Below, piece by piece: positions 1 to 11,860 of a stretch of DNA of 64,000 nt. The notes below the pieces were generated by a model, which ran no database searches, was not told where the DNA came from, and was given only the letters and a program-made list of their open reading frames with translations. Positions within the stretch are counted from its first letter, which is position 1. Each line of letters opens with the position of its first letter. This DNA comes from Setophaga petechia (taxonomy: Eukaryota; Chordata; Aves; Passeriformes; Parulidae): positions 47,529,844-47,593,843 of the forward strand of contig JANCRA010000003.1 of the NCBI GenBank assembly GCA_024362935.1. The letters run 5' to 3'. Made by a program: the position numbers and the translations under genes.

Positions 1-3000
1 AGGGGCAGATGCAACACCTATGTTTGGAGAAATCCTAAAGAATCAATAAATAAACTTTAAGCATTGATTATAAAATGACAGCACCTTTCCCAACCTTTCC
101 TTGTGGTGGCTGCTCTCTGATTCCAACATCCAGCTCTGTGCAAACACACAAAGCTTGGAGGGAGGTTGGAAAAGATTTCTTTCCTCCTCCAGCTGTGCCT
201 TGCATCCCATCACAGACTGTGCTAAGGGAGACACCCTGCTGCTCCCAGCACCTCCTTCATTCTTGACATGGGGTACAGGAAAGCAGAGCTGTTGGAAGAA
301 CAGACACAGTAAGTACATCCATTTATATTCATCTTCCCAACATGGAATTTAATTTAAAATTAGTCCTCAGCTTCACTGATTACGTCCATCCAATACAGCC
401 ATCACAGGCCAGGATGGATGGCACCAAACCCAGACAGTCCCATTTGAAATTTTCAAGTAAATCAGGACCAAAGAGCCACTTCCATCTCTTCTGGTCCTTG
501 TTTGAATGCACACAAGATGAATAAAGCAGCAGATTCCATTAAAAAAATAAGTTTGGTTTTGTTTTTTTTTTTAACAAGATTATACTGTAGAAGCTCCAAG
601 GAAAGAATCTTAATTAAATATGTTAATACACAAATTGAATGCTGGCATGACCAACAACCACCAGCTGCAGACAGGGCCAGAGCTCAAACATCTTGTCAGG
701 ATCCTCAAAACCACAAAAACTGAGATCATACCCACAGGCAGGTCTTGGGGTTGTGTTTTCCAGAATTAAGCAGTTTCCCAACCGCTGCACCAGCACTCCT
801 CTTCCCAGCTCAGGTGTAATCCTGCCAGGAAAGGCTCCATACCTTAGGGATGGTGGGCTGTCCTCTTTTTGGTGAAGAAATCCTTTGTGGGGTGCAGGAC
901 AGCAGTGCTCTTTTACAGCTGTGAGCCAACATCCAAGAAACTCCTCCTGCCCTTGGATTCATCCTGCTCCACGTGCTGCAGGGGCACCCTGATGATTCTA
1001 GCAGGTACCTCCATGTCTGCCTGTAAAAACACCAGAGGAAAACAGGATGTGGTCCCAGCTATTAAGCCCAGAAAAGAGGTAACACTGTGAGTCCAAAAAA
1101 ATAAATCAGTAAAACCCTAGAAAATAAAACCAAACCCCCACCCAAATAAAAAAACAATAGAACCCACCAGCTGGATGTTACCAGGAACAGATTTCCAAGG
1201 AAACAAGCCTGCCTGGTAACATTCCTAGGACCAAAGCACCAAGCATTGCACAGCACAATGCTGAAACAATAGAAGTTTGTGTGGGATCAAATCTCCCAAG
1301 TCTGAAGGTTTTCAATTCTTTGGGAAACAGAGAGACAAAAACCCCTCAGGATAAACCCCACAGCTTGGATGGCTGGGATGGGATTGTTCACAGGGCTCCT
1401 CAGCTGGACCAGGCACAAGGTACAGAAGCTACAAACTGAGGTACCTAAATTCTTCCCACAGGGAGTTTAATATGCAAGAACTACACAAAAATCCTTGCTC
1501 TTTGTGTAATGCCACTTGAAGCTTTTAGTTGATGTAAACACTTTTTAAATAAAGGAAAATACCAAATAAACTATCAAGTTTTACGTTTGTAGAACAAAAT
1601 TAAGATGGAAAATGAACAGAATAAAACTTTTCTGAACATACCTGGATGACATTCAACAACTTTGTGTTTCCTATGTTCATCTGTCCTTCTTTTCCCACCG
1701 TTTTTCTGACCAATTTTTTCCAATCCCTGGCTAAAACTGGTCACACTGTACAAGAACTTAAGAGTTATCATCACTAATGGCCTCAAGTTGTGCCAGGGGA
1801 AGTTTAGGTTGGATATTAGGGAAAATTTCTTCATGGAAAGGGACATCAAGCCCTGGAACAGGCTGCCCAGGGCAGTGGTGGAGTTACCACCTCTGGAAGG
1901 GCTCAGAAAACACAGGGATGTGATACCTGAGATTGAGTGGTGAACATGGTGGTGCTGCTGCATGGACGCTTGGACTTGATCTTAAAAGCTCTTTTCCAAC
2001 CTAAATTCCATGATTCTATGACTCAGGTGGCTTCCAGTTTGTCAGCATGACTTGAGAAGGTGACACAGTCCAGCCCACCACATCCAGAGCCACCTTACAC
2101 AGCTGCTGGCCCTGCACACATCACCTCTCCAGCCACTCACTGCCTGAGCACACCTTTCTCCCCCAATTTTCCCACCTTTCTCCCCCAATTTTCCCAAGAG
2201 CAACTTCATGGTGTAATGGGAAAGAGTGAAAACACACACAGGAACTCTTTTTTTTTTCTGCTCTAATATGGGAGGAAAAAGAAAGCACCACCATGTCCCC
2301 AGGCAGTGTGCTCTGTCCAACTTCCTGACAGAGGCACAAGCAGAGCAATTCCAGCAGGTCCTGGATGCCACAAAATAAGGGAAAAATGTACAACAGGGGA
2401 CTGAACAAAGCCTGAAGTGGTCTGAATGCTGTTTGCTCACCTAGCAGCAGATGAATGAGCCTGGACAGAACCTCATTTAAGGAATGAAAACAGGACACAG
2501 AGTAGACACCAATGTTCTATTTGTACAGGTAAGCAGAGAAAAGATGTAGCAATTTTGGCAAAATCCCATGGAAACAAAGACTCTAAGGAAATACAGTTTC
2601 CCACTTCACAAACAAGATGTGGCTTTCCAGACTGAAAGTATTTCCTGATGGTGTCAACATCAAATCCCCAAGCTGGCTTGTCAGGAACAAAGACTTAAAT
2701 TATCAAAGCTAATTGATCATTTAATATCTATCAAAGCACAATTTTCATTGCAAATTCTGGTTTTCATTCCCATCAATGCCAAAGTTCTGTAAGCTGGGCT
2801 CCAGAACGCAAGAGAAGAAGACCCAGCAAAACCCACAGCAGTCTGTCTTTTCAAATCACACTGAATTCTTGAGAGAGCACTAAAAAAAAAATGGATTTTA
2901 CACAGAAAAGAGAGAATTTCCCGACTTGATGATTTGTTAAAACCAAAATATTGTAATATCCTGGTAAGAAAACAAAAATGCAGCCCCATTTCTTTAGGGC

Positions 3001-3783
3001 ACTGGAGAAATGCCGCCCACAATTCCAAGAGGGAAGGAAAATCCATTATCTGAAAGTTCATTTATCTTCTTTCCAATAATTTTGTATGTTTGAGCCTGCA
3101 ACAATTTACAAAAAAAAATCTCAGTCTGGTTATTCCTTGCCACGCTCAGCTTCAAGCCACACCTGCAGCTCAGAAGGAAGGAGGAGTCCAGACTCCACCC
3201 CACAGCTGGTTCCTCAGATGGGACCCACATCAACCACCTGCATTTTTCAGTGGCCTAGTCCACAAAATTCCAGCAAGAGACAGCAGCAGTGTACTCCCAG
3301 AGAGGAGTACTTCCAAGAGAACAAAACCCACAACATAAGCAGCACAAAGGAGAACAAATAAACAATTGTAGGACCATGTAAAAAAAAAGGCTGAGCAAAC
3401 TTTCTGAACACAATTCCAGCAATGTGAACAGGAAGAAAACAAGGGCACGCTGTGCACCAGCATAATGCCAACCCACAGCAAGGGCTTCAGCAATTTGTAT
3501 TCACAGCACCAATTTTTGGGGGGTTTTGAGGAGATAGTTCCCTACATCTGTAAACTGAGGATCTAGAGAAGCAGTGAGAAAATGGAGCAGCAAAAATGTA
3601 AGGGAGTGTCCCAGCTGCTCCTGGCAACCTTCATCCATTCCATCCACACAGAACCTGACACTGCCACAGTCACTTCAGAGTCCAGGACAGGGGTTCAGAG
3701 GGGTGCTTTGTCCAGGTCACAGCCATGGAAATCCTCAGCCTGCTGGCTCTTCATCCATCCTCTTTGCAAACAGACCTTCTCCT
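1..3783. other. GATD1 3' UTR and downstream flank
   Basis: I see no convincing coding exon here on either strand; open frames are short and AT-rich. The right part must be 3' UTR of GATD1, whose stop lies at 3,784-3,786 on the minus strand. I could not fix the poly(A) site: the minus strand offers only ATTAAA-type hexamers (for example near 2,720 and 1,465) rather than a clear AATAAA. A CR1 fragment lies at about 1,770-2,022. A 20-bp direct duplication (CCCCCAATTTTCCCA-type) sits near 2,155-2,195. Confidence 0.5.
1770..2022 (+). repeat. CR1 LINE 3' fragment
   Basis: The segment has the typical 3' end of avian CR1: an AGGTTGGATATTAGG-like stretch, a GGAACAGGCTGCCCAGGG motif, then TTTTCCAACCTAAAT and the terminal GATTCTATGA octamer-type tail at about 2,010-2,022. 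It is a 5'-truncated copy in plus orientation. Confidence 0.9.
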
Positions 3784-6700
3784 TCATTTCCTGCTGAAGG
3801 AAACACACCCAGACACAACAGGATCTGTTTGTTAGTGCACACAGGACAGGACTGGTACCACACACTCACCTGAGCAAAATAAGGGATTTGAGGTTATTCA
3901 TATGGGCTCCTCTAGCTGACAAGATGACACTCAAACAAGCCAAGCCATTTCCAGAGAAATTAAATATATTCATTCCCAGAATCCTAAATCAGAGCTGACT
4001 CAAAGCCAGCCTGCCAAAGCTCAGGAAACAAGAGCTGTTTCCCTGCACAGAAGTGTTTAGTGAAGCCTGTTCAGCATTTTACTTTGCCAGCTCCACTACA
4101 GCTGTGCACTTCCCCACACATTTTCATCTTTTTCTTTTCAACAATCAAATGCTCTTTGCCAAAAGACACAACTGCCTGGCTGGCTTGATCACACAGAAGT
4201 GACACACCCTTCAGCAGAAAACCAAGGGAGGAAAACCCCTTCTGAGAGACAGTATTCCTGAAACAAAAAAAAAAAGCTCACCACTGGCTGCTCCCAGTTC
4301 TTAAGCCCCATCTTGCCTCACCTGACATTGCAAAGAATCAGAAGGTTCTGGACAGCAGGAAGGGTGGAATTCTCATTCTGTCCTGTCACCAGGTGCCTGT
4401 CCAGCACCACATGGACAGCATCTGGGCAGCTGGCTGAACACAGGAGGAAAAACACAGGGACTGCTCAGTGCCAGGATCACATCCCTGATAAACCCAATAC
4501 AACACATAACTATTGTGGCCAGACAGATTTGCTGGTGCTGATCTATCACCCCAGCAGAAAGGGACAGTCTCAAGCCCCTCATACTGAAAAAATTTCCCTA
4601 GGAAATCCTTTTCTGAAAGGACAGGACTGTGTCCTTGATTCAGTTAACAGCAGGTGGGTAAAGTACACATATCAGGAGATTTTCATAATGAAAAACTCAA
4701 AGTATGTATTTGAAAGTTACAATTACCTCACAACACAACACAAACTCATCTAATGCCAGACATGACCTGTGATCACCATGCTACACAAATTAAATACTCA
4801 TTTTCTGGCCAATTACAACACCCCAGTGTGCTCAGATCTACCAGCAACTGCTCAGCACCCCAAACAGAATTTTTAAGGTTTCCTCATTCCAGACAGACTC
4901 CCAGACTGGTTTGGGCTGGAAGAGATCCTAAAGCTCATCCAGTCCCATCCCCCTGCCACAGACAGGGACACCTCCCACTGTCCAACGTTGCTCCAAGCCC
5001 TGTCCAAGCTGGCCTTGCAAATGAGCAGTGACATACTGGTAAATGAGGGAATGGGAATTCCAGCTGAGAGATCCTGCCAGAGTCCTGCTCAGCTGGATAC
5101 AACCAGTACACAAACACTTATTTCCCAAGGCAAACACAAAGTGCCCATCCCAGACACCAGGCATGACCCACCACTGAATGTAGCTCCAGAATCCTTCACA
5201 AAGTCCTCCACAATAATGGACAAACTGGTGAAATTCGGCTGCCTCACCAGCTCGTACACAGAGGGCTGAAATAGATCAAAAGGAAATCAGTTTGGCTGGC
5301 TTTTTTACAGAAAAAGCCAAGCAAAACCAGCACATATTTCCCTGACATTTATATTTCTGTTCCCTCTACTATTCACCCAGCCAAATGACCACAAGCAGCT
5401 TTGATGGATTTTGTGCAGGGAGCAAACTGGAAACTCTTAAGTGAGTTAAGAAAAGAGGAAATAACACCACCAAACAATTTCTGCAGGTGTGATTAACCTC
5501 AGGAAGGCACAGACCTGTCTGTCCGTGGCACACAAATATTTGGACACAGATGCTGTGCCAGCTGCAGAGTCCAAAACCAGTAATCCATGTTGGAATGAAT
5601 ATGGGAAACAGCTTACAGACAGAAAATTCAGGAGAACTTAGAATTTTAATACACAAAAGGAAGGAATTTAATTTTATGGTTGCCGCAGCAACCACAGCTA
5701 GGCCACAACATGATTTAAATTATTTCATCATGGACTGTAACAATCCACAGAGAGTCATAAATAATCCTTAACTCAAAGAGAAGCACATGAGAACACTAAT
5801 AGCTTTTGTGAGCCACAAGATCCTTATTTCTTAACTTTCCATGTAAATTTCCCAGGCTAGAAAGCTGTACTAGGGCAATTGGCATCCTCTGACACTATAA
5901 AATGGGCTGTGAGGTCAGAGCACACAAAATAAAATATCAGCAGTAACTCGCTGCTTTAATTGCAAGCCAATTTGTACAAACAGCCTTTTTTCCTAAAACT
6001 TCTAACTTTTTTCCTAAGACTCCCTCTACTTTTTAAAAAGAAAGAATACTATGAGAAATATAACTTATCCCCAGCATTCATCAAACAATCAAAGATTTTT
6101 TTATAAGTCCTCAGCAACAAATGCAAAGAGCTGCAGCAGGAATTTCCAGCTCCTTTTTCTTTTTCTGCTTCAGTTTAAAGTTTACTGAACAATCAGAGGG
6201 AAAGCATTCCCCACATGCCACTTAAGTGGGACAAACCCTTCATGCACCCAGTGCTGGGCCCCTTGTCAAAGACAACTCTGCACATCTTGCACAAGCCAAG
6301 GGCACCAAACTGTTAAATTATATTTACAGGAAGTTCAAAACCACCAGAAATCACACAGCAAAAAAAGCCCCCAAACAGCAAAAACAAGGTAAAAGCTTGG
6401 CTTACCCCTGTCAGGCTGTATCCCTGGAAAATCCAGGATTTATCCTCATTGGTGGCACAACACAAAGCTGCCACTCCCTGTCCCACAGCACAGATAGGCT
6501 CTAGAAAAGAATTAAAGCACATTTGTGAGCATCTCCAAACACCTGAAACACAGATGAGCGTGGTGAGCCTCATGCTGCCCTCCTGCAATGAAGTTACACT
6601 GCACTGATAATGCTCCTTTAGGCTGTAGGGGCTCTCCTGCACACTGCAGTAGCAAATATTGTCTATCTTAAGAATTGCTACAATTATTTTATTTTTATTA

Positions 6701-9700
6701 CAGTAAGAGGAAGAACAAGAATTGCAGATTTTAACTCCAAGTCCAGAGACAGCTCCACAAATACTCAAATGTGGAGCACACCCCAAGTCTTGATTAACTG
6801 CAGTCTTAATGATGATCCTGGGACATTCCACACTTGGCTCTGAGCCTTGAATGTTGGTGATTTGGACAGAGCCATTTCTGTACCACTGTAAGGCAGCAAA
6901 TCCTTCTTCTGAGACAAGCCCTGAAAAGCTACTGGTATTGCTCCTTAAGATACTTTAGGACCTCTTTTTCCTTTTCAAGGTTCCCTTTTTCCTATTTAAG
7001 ACACGTTAGGACACTTTTTTTTTTCCTTTTAGGACTCCCTTTTACCTTTTTAAGACATTTTAGGACACTTTTTTTTTTTCTAAGTCTCCTTTTCCTTTTT
7101 TAGAGGCCCATTAAGACATTTGTTTTCCCCCTTGACATGTCCTTTTTCCTTCCCAGTTTGGAATGCTCTTTAGCCATGCCAGCACTCTGAAGTCTCTGGA
7201 AGGCAGCCATCCTGCAGAGGCAGCACAGGAGCCCTGTTTCATTTACCCAGTCCCCGAGGATGTTCACCTACTGCTCTCAGTGCTGAAGTGCTGCAGGATC
7301 TTGGCCAGGTACCCACTGTTGGCCAGGTCAGTCACAGCCCCGGGGCAGTTTGGGATCAGCAGGGCGTGGTACCGAGCCCCTGGGTGGGAGGAAAGCAGGA
7401 ACTGATTGTAGGACAGGTAAAAAACCCAAAAAGCCTGATTATAAATCCACTGCACGTTTGGAAAAAAAGGACAAACCCACATAAATCAGTTAAAAAATAC
7501 CTAAAGAACTAATAAAGCTACACAGAAGAGAGAAAAAGGTCCCTTCTTAGGACAAGGGACACACATTTTTAATGAGCCAGGCAAAACTTACAACTGTTCT
7601 GTCTGCTGGCTCCTACTCCAGCAAAATATTAATTTTTAACAAGTAACAATGTAGTGTACAGTGCTAATATACAACACAGACATTATCTGTATATATTACA
7701 CACACATTAAAAGAGAATGACCATTCCAAAATAAATAACAAAACTGCAAAGCATTTGCAGACTTCCTCTTAAATAAAAAGCAAACCAACAATTGCAGCTA
7801 TTGAAACACAACTTTCCTGCCTCTTCTGTGTCATTCTTCCCTGAAATCCTGGCCCTAAGCAGGCCCTGTGTCCCAGGCAGGGCCGTGGTGACACCCTTAC
7901 CATCAATGGACTCCAGCTTGGCGGGGCTGGCGTAGGATTTCATGCGGAAGTCCTGGATCCAGCGCGTGTTGCCCTCGTTCACATCCACAAAGTCAATGGG
8001 CTTCCCCTGGGGACAGCATGGTGACACAGCCTGGTCAGCATCACTGCACAGGCATGCAGGACACTTCCTGAAGGATGGCCATGGGGGGTTTTGAGATGCT
8101 TTCAGCTCTCAAAAAACTGAAGTTTTCAATTTTCCCCATTGAATTACTGCTAGCAGTTTTCCCTCCATTCTTTGTGGGAACAGATACTGGATAGAGAAGT
8201 GCAAATCCATGCTACAGAAAGGCTGCAGTCACTTTTGTATTAAAAAACCAGAATTAAACAGGTCCCTTAATATCTACGGTAAATAAAACACCTCTCAATA
8301 AATTTATATTATATTAATTACATTATTTTTTTCATTACAACTGTGATATCAATTGGTTTCAGGCTGAAATCACAGCATTTGTCCATTTTCACTCACCCCA
8401 GGTGTTGCCACTTGCAGGTTAAAGGCAGAGCTGGCCAGAGTAAAGCAGTGAAGGAACGACTGGGCTGAAACACCTGGAAAAAAGATTCCAACACCTTAGG
8501 GAAACAGTGATAGTTTAATGCAGGCCACACTTTATCCAGTGTGAAAAACGCCAATCACTTGTTTTTGAAATTTTAAAAGTTTATTTATAATAAAATGGCT
8601 ATAAAAATAGTAATACAATTAGAGTAATAGCAATTTGGGCAATTTTAATTAGGACAAGTATGAGACAACAGAAACAAAGATTTACAGACATCCAGGTACC
8701 TTTTTGTGGGGAGTAGAAGTCTGAAAAAGGACTCCTGTTAACAAAGGATTAACCCTTAAAAACAATAGCCTGTTGAATATTCATACACCTCATACATGAT
8801 GCATAAATTCCATTCAAAGGATTCGGTCTAGTCATCGTCAACTTCTTCCTCCTAATCCTAAGGCGCCTTGGATCTTTAGCTATGCAGGAAGAATTCAGTT
8901 TCTTCTGATAAGAGAACAATAAACTCCTTCTCTCTGAAAGATTTAGGTGTCCTGTGGCTGCTACCTGGTGCAAGTGCCTCATTTCTTTCTTTAAAAAAAT
9001 ATCCCACTTACATAGTTCTTATTTTAACTACAAAAGTTACCTTTTAACTACAAGACTACATTTATCACATTATTAAAATGTTAATACAGCATTACTAATC
9101 AATACAACAAAATACATATAGTAAATATTTATGTAGAGCCATATAATATGCACTTTTCACATCCAGCAAAGTACGCAAGCTTGGGTGTTTGCTCATCTTG
9201 AAAGCTCTAAATAAATTCAGATTATTATTTTGTTAGGATTTAATGATTTTAAGACATCAGAAATGCGTAGCCTTCATTACAGGTGAGCTGTGTGCTGAGG
9301 AACAGAATCCTGGAATGATTTGGGTTGGGAGGGACCCTAAAGTCTCGTACCAACCCCTTGCCAAGGCCAGGGACACCTTCCACTGACCCAGGTTGCTCTA
9401 AGCCCTATCCAAACTGGCCTTGAACACTTCCAGGGATGTGGCAGCCACTGTTTCCCTGGGCAATCCGCACCAGGGCCTCAGCACGCTCACAGGTAAAAGA
9501 TTCTTTCCCCAAACACCCAATCTGAGCCTACCCTCCTTCCCCTCAAAACCACTAAAGCCGCACGCAGGGGAGCCGAGCAGCACAGCTGCACACGGCGGCC
9601 ACACCTGCAGCGCAAGATGTGCGCGCACGGAAAAGCGGCACAGCTGGGCAGGGAGGGCACACGTGCGGCTGCACAGCCCGGCTGCAGTGTCACCCACACG

Positions 9701-10126
9701 GGGGACACACACGGCAAGGGAGCCCGGCTGCAGTGTCACCCACACGAGCAAGGGAGCCCGGCTGCAGTGACACCCATACGGGACACCCAGACGAGCAAGG
9801 GAGCCCGGCTGCAGTGACACCCACACGGCTGCACAGCCCGGCTGCAGTGTCACCCACACGGGACACCCTCACGGCGAGGGCCGCGGGCCGGGCACACGCA
9901 GGACGCACCGCGAAAGCCGCACCGGGGACAGCCCAACCCCGCCCCGCCCCGCTCCGCCCACCCGCCGCGGCGCTGGGAAGGGACGGGGAGCGCGGGACAC
10001 CAGCGGAGGCCGGACGGCGGCTCCCCGCGAACCGGGGGGCTTCCCTCCCCCCCCCGAGAGCGTCTCACCCGCGGTGGCGGCGCTGGCGACGATGAGGCAG
10101 GAGGGCTTGGCCAGCCGCTCCGACAT
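3784..10126 (-). CDS. GATD1: GATD1, DJ-1/PfpI-like glutamine amidotransferase class 1 domain protein
   Basis: Eight coding exons on the minus strand: 10,069-10,126; 8,397-8,473; 7,901-8,006; 7,272-7,379; 6,406-6,500; 5,172-5,265; 4,322-4,433; 3,784-3,790. They sum to 657 nt (218 aa plus stop), close to the 220-residue human protein. All introns have GT-AG ends and phases fit. The start is [16 protein letters not shown]. Later landmarks are [46 protein letters not shown] and [10 protein letters not shown]. The last exon supplies only the final Lys and stop (LCNVRK end), matching the human LCGSRK end. The family has a DJ-1/PfpI fold; its biochemical role is poorly known. Intron 1 holds a solo LTR, a CR1 and a minisatellite. 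Exon 8 rests on a seven-base match behind a good pyrimidine tract and is the least certain piece. Confidence 0.93.
4905..5021 (-). repeat. CR1 LINE fragment
   Basis: Reverse-oriented CR1 3' region in GATD1 intron 6: GGTTTGGGCTGGAAGAGATC, then CAGGGACACCTCCCACTGTCC and GCTCCAAGCCCTGTCCAAG. Truncated and diverged. Confidence 0.85.
6955..7135. repeat. T-rich imperfect tandem repeat, period about 51-54 bp
   Basis: Three to four imperfect units begin at TTAGGA near 6,955, 7,006 and 7,060. Each unit carries a pyrimidine tract followed by TTTAAGACA. It lies in GATD1 intron 4, upstream of exon 5 on the minus strand, where it reads as A-rich. Confidence 0.7.
8540..9161. mobile_element. Solo LTR of an endogenous retrovirus (622 bp)
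   Basis: The element starts TGTGAAAAA and ends TTTTCACA, and is flanked on both sides by the 5-bp direct repeat TCCAG (8,535-8,539 and 9,162-9,166). A 5-bp duplication is usual for ERVL-type insertions. It is non-coding, AT-rich and clearly homologous along its length to the element at 56,953-57,568. No internal retroviral region is present, so this is a recombined solo LTR in GATD1 intron 1. Transcriptional orientation is not resolved. Confidence 0.85.
9302..9490 (-). repeat. CR1 LINE fragment
   Basis: Reverse-oriented CR1 3' region: GATTTGGGTTGGGAGGGACC, then CAGGGACACCTTCCACTGAC and GGGCCTCAGCACGCTCACAGG. It lies in GATD1 intron 1. Confidence 0.88.
9676..9865. repeat. GC-rich minisatellite in GATD1 intron 1
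   Basis: Five spaced copies of AGCCCGGCTGCAGTG(T/A)CACCC, starting near 9,677, 9,720, 9,760, 9,801 and 9,836. Unit spacing is about 35-45 bp. It is adjacent to the promoter CpG island. Confidence 0.85.
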
Positions 10127-10290
10127 GGCGGGGCCGGGGCCTGAGGGCGGCGGCGGAGCCTCGTGCGGCCGCGCGTGCGCGGTGCCGGGAGCGCGGAGGG
10201 GCGGGGAAAGCGCGCGAAATCCCGAGGGAGGCGGAAAAGCGCGGGAAGCGCTGAGGGGGCGCTGCCGCCGCCGGGAGCTTTGGAAGCCCT
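9880..10290 (-). promoter_or_regulatory. CpG-island promoter of GATD1
   Basis: Dense CpG sequence surrounds the GATD1 start codon (10,124-10,126) and first donor (GTGAGA at 10,068). No TATA box is visible at a suitable place, which is normal for a housekeeping-type promoter. The transcription start is not fixed by the sequence. Confidence 0.7.
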
Positions 10291-10516
10291 CGGGTGTCCC
10301 GAGAACCCCGTGGTGCCACGTCCCATCGGCAACTGTCACTGTTTCCTTAGTTCCCCACCTTCATAAACCTCAGTGTTCCGTTTCTGCATTTGCATCTCTT
10401 ATCCCTGTGTGAATTTAATAGGTTTAACCCTTGCTGGCTGCTGGTGTGTTGCAGAGCAACAATGCAGTTATAAAATGAAAGGTGTAAAATAAAGACAGCG
10501 CAATCCTGCTATTGGC

Positions 10517-10530
10517 TTTATTTGTTTATT
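10517..10530 (-). terminator. Double poly(A) signal
   Basis: Minus-strand AATAAACAAATAAA (hexamers at 10,525-10,530 and 10,517-10,522), 46-60 nt downstream of the TAA of the unidentified terminal exon. A separate plus-strand AATAAA lies near 10,487. Confidence 0.55.
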
Positions 10531-10575
10531 GGAAAGGGTTTAATTTCTAGCCTGGTTTCCTAAAGGAAATGTAGC

Positions 10576-10679
10576 TTATGCCACCTTGTCCGGCTCTTCA
10601 ATCATCTGTCTCCTTTTCTCTCCAGAGCTGTGTTCCGAGTCCGTAGGCTGGTTAATCTGGATGTTCCTCACTGCTCCAG
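10576..10679 (-). CDS. Unidentified 3'-terminal coding exon (gene not recognised)
   Basis: On the minus strand an open segment of about 33 codons contains the phrases RNIQINQPTDSEHSS and EKRRQMIEEPDKVA, then TAA at 10,576-10,578. It is polar and low in Cys/Trp, with normal codon use, and reads like a genuine C-terminus. Possible acceptors are TATCTAAG before 10,679 or GGAGCAG before 10,670; an in-frame stop just upstream means the exon cannot extend further. About 45-60 nt past the stop lie two overlapping poly(A) signals (AATAAACAAATAAA). Upstream exons should lie at higher coordinates, but I could not find them before CEND1. It may be a separate gene between GATD1 and CEND1. Confidence 0.45.
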
Positions 10680-11690
10680 CTTAGATACCAGAAAATTATT
10701 TTTTTAAAAGGAAAAAAAGGCATCTCATTCACTATTCAGTTTCACTGGGGAGTACTTCAGGATTTAGTGCCAATCCAGCAGCCTAAGCCTTTATATCACA
10801 GAGCATCATATTTATGATCCTTATTCTCTGCTTGTGACTCCAGTGCTTTTTAAACAAACACAAAGGACAGTGCTGTCCAATCTCTGCTCCATCAGCTCTT
10901 CTTTCCATCCTCCCTGCACTGCCCCAGGCACGTGGAATTCCACACAGCCTGACTGGGGCCAGTGGGAGAGTCAGGCCCCCATCCATCCCAGCCTCTCAGC
11001 TCCAGCATTCCCACTCAGAAAATAGGAATTTATTTGATCTTCTGCTCCTGTCAAGACAAACTAAAACTCGAGGCTCCAGCTGTGTTTCTGCAGCAAAGCC
11101 CTCAGATGATTACACTTCTGCAGCTGAAGGATGCCCTTTTCCCTGACCCTGTGGAATTTACAGGATTTTTCTGCCCAGTTCTTAAGAAATTAATTTCCAG
11201 AAGCCTGCAGTGTTCCATCGGGACCCTGATTGGAGCTGGTGTAATACAACACCAGCCCTGTGCGCTGACACGTGCTGCCAAAACCCTCGTCCCCTCCAGA
11301 ACCTGCAGGGAATCTGTGCACAGGGACCCCAGAGACATCACCCAGTGCTCAGGGGATGCTTTGTTTGGGAGGTGTTCCCAGGCCATCTCAGAAACAAAAC
11401 CAGAAAATCAACAAGAGAAATTTGGCAGGAAAAAGGTCACAGCAAAGAACTGGGGATGAAAGCTGGAGACCAGGCTGTGGGATAGGGAATTTCGTGGACC
11501 AGAAATGTTTCCCCTGTGTCTCTGGGTAAATCTACGATTCAATTTAGTTCCTATCTGGGAAAAACAATAATCATCCCGCTTTCCCTGGGCAGACTGGAGT
11601 TTATTTGGGGCAGGAACTGCCTTTTCTCACAGTTCTCAGTGGCATCACCTAGAAAACATCGGGCCTTTGGGAAACGCAGACATAAAATCC

Positions 11691-11860
11691 AGGAATCATA
11701 GACTGGTTTGGGTTGGAAAGGGACTTAAACTCACCTCGTTCCACCTCTCCCATGGGCAGGGACACCTTCCACTATCCCAGGTTGCTCCAAGCCCTGTGAA
11801 CCCTGGCCTTGGACGTGTCCAGGGATGGGGCAGCCACAGCTTTCTCCAGTCAACCTCCAG
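11691..11860 (-). repeat. CR1 LINE fragment
   Basis: Reverse-oriented CR1: GGTTTGGGTTGGAAAGGGAC, CAGGGACACCTTCCACTATC, GCTCCAAGCCCTG, and GTGTCCAGGGATGGGGCAGC. Confidence 0.9.

Noticed and set aside
6955..7135. CRISPR-like or regulatory array
   Set aside because: Units are imperfect, T-rich and directly adjacent, without spacers; an ordinary intronic tandem repeat in a eukaryotic gene.
9398..9859. Repeat-containing frames over the GATD1 intron minisatellite
   Set aside because: All frames through the minisatellite are open because the repeat lacks stops; the peptide is not gene-like and lies inside an intron.
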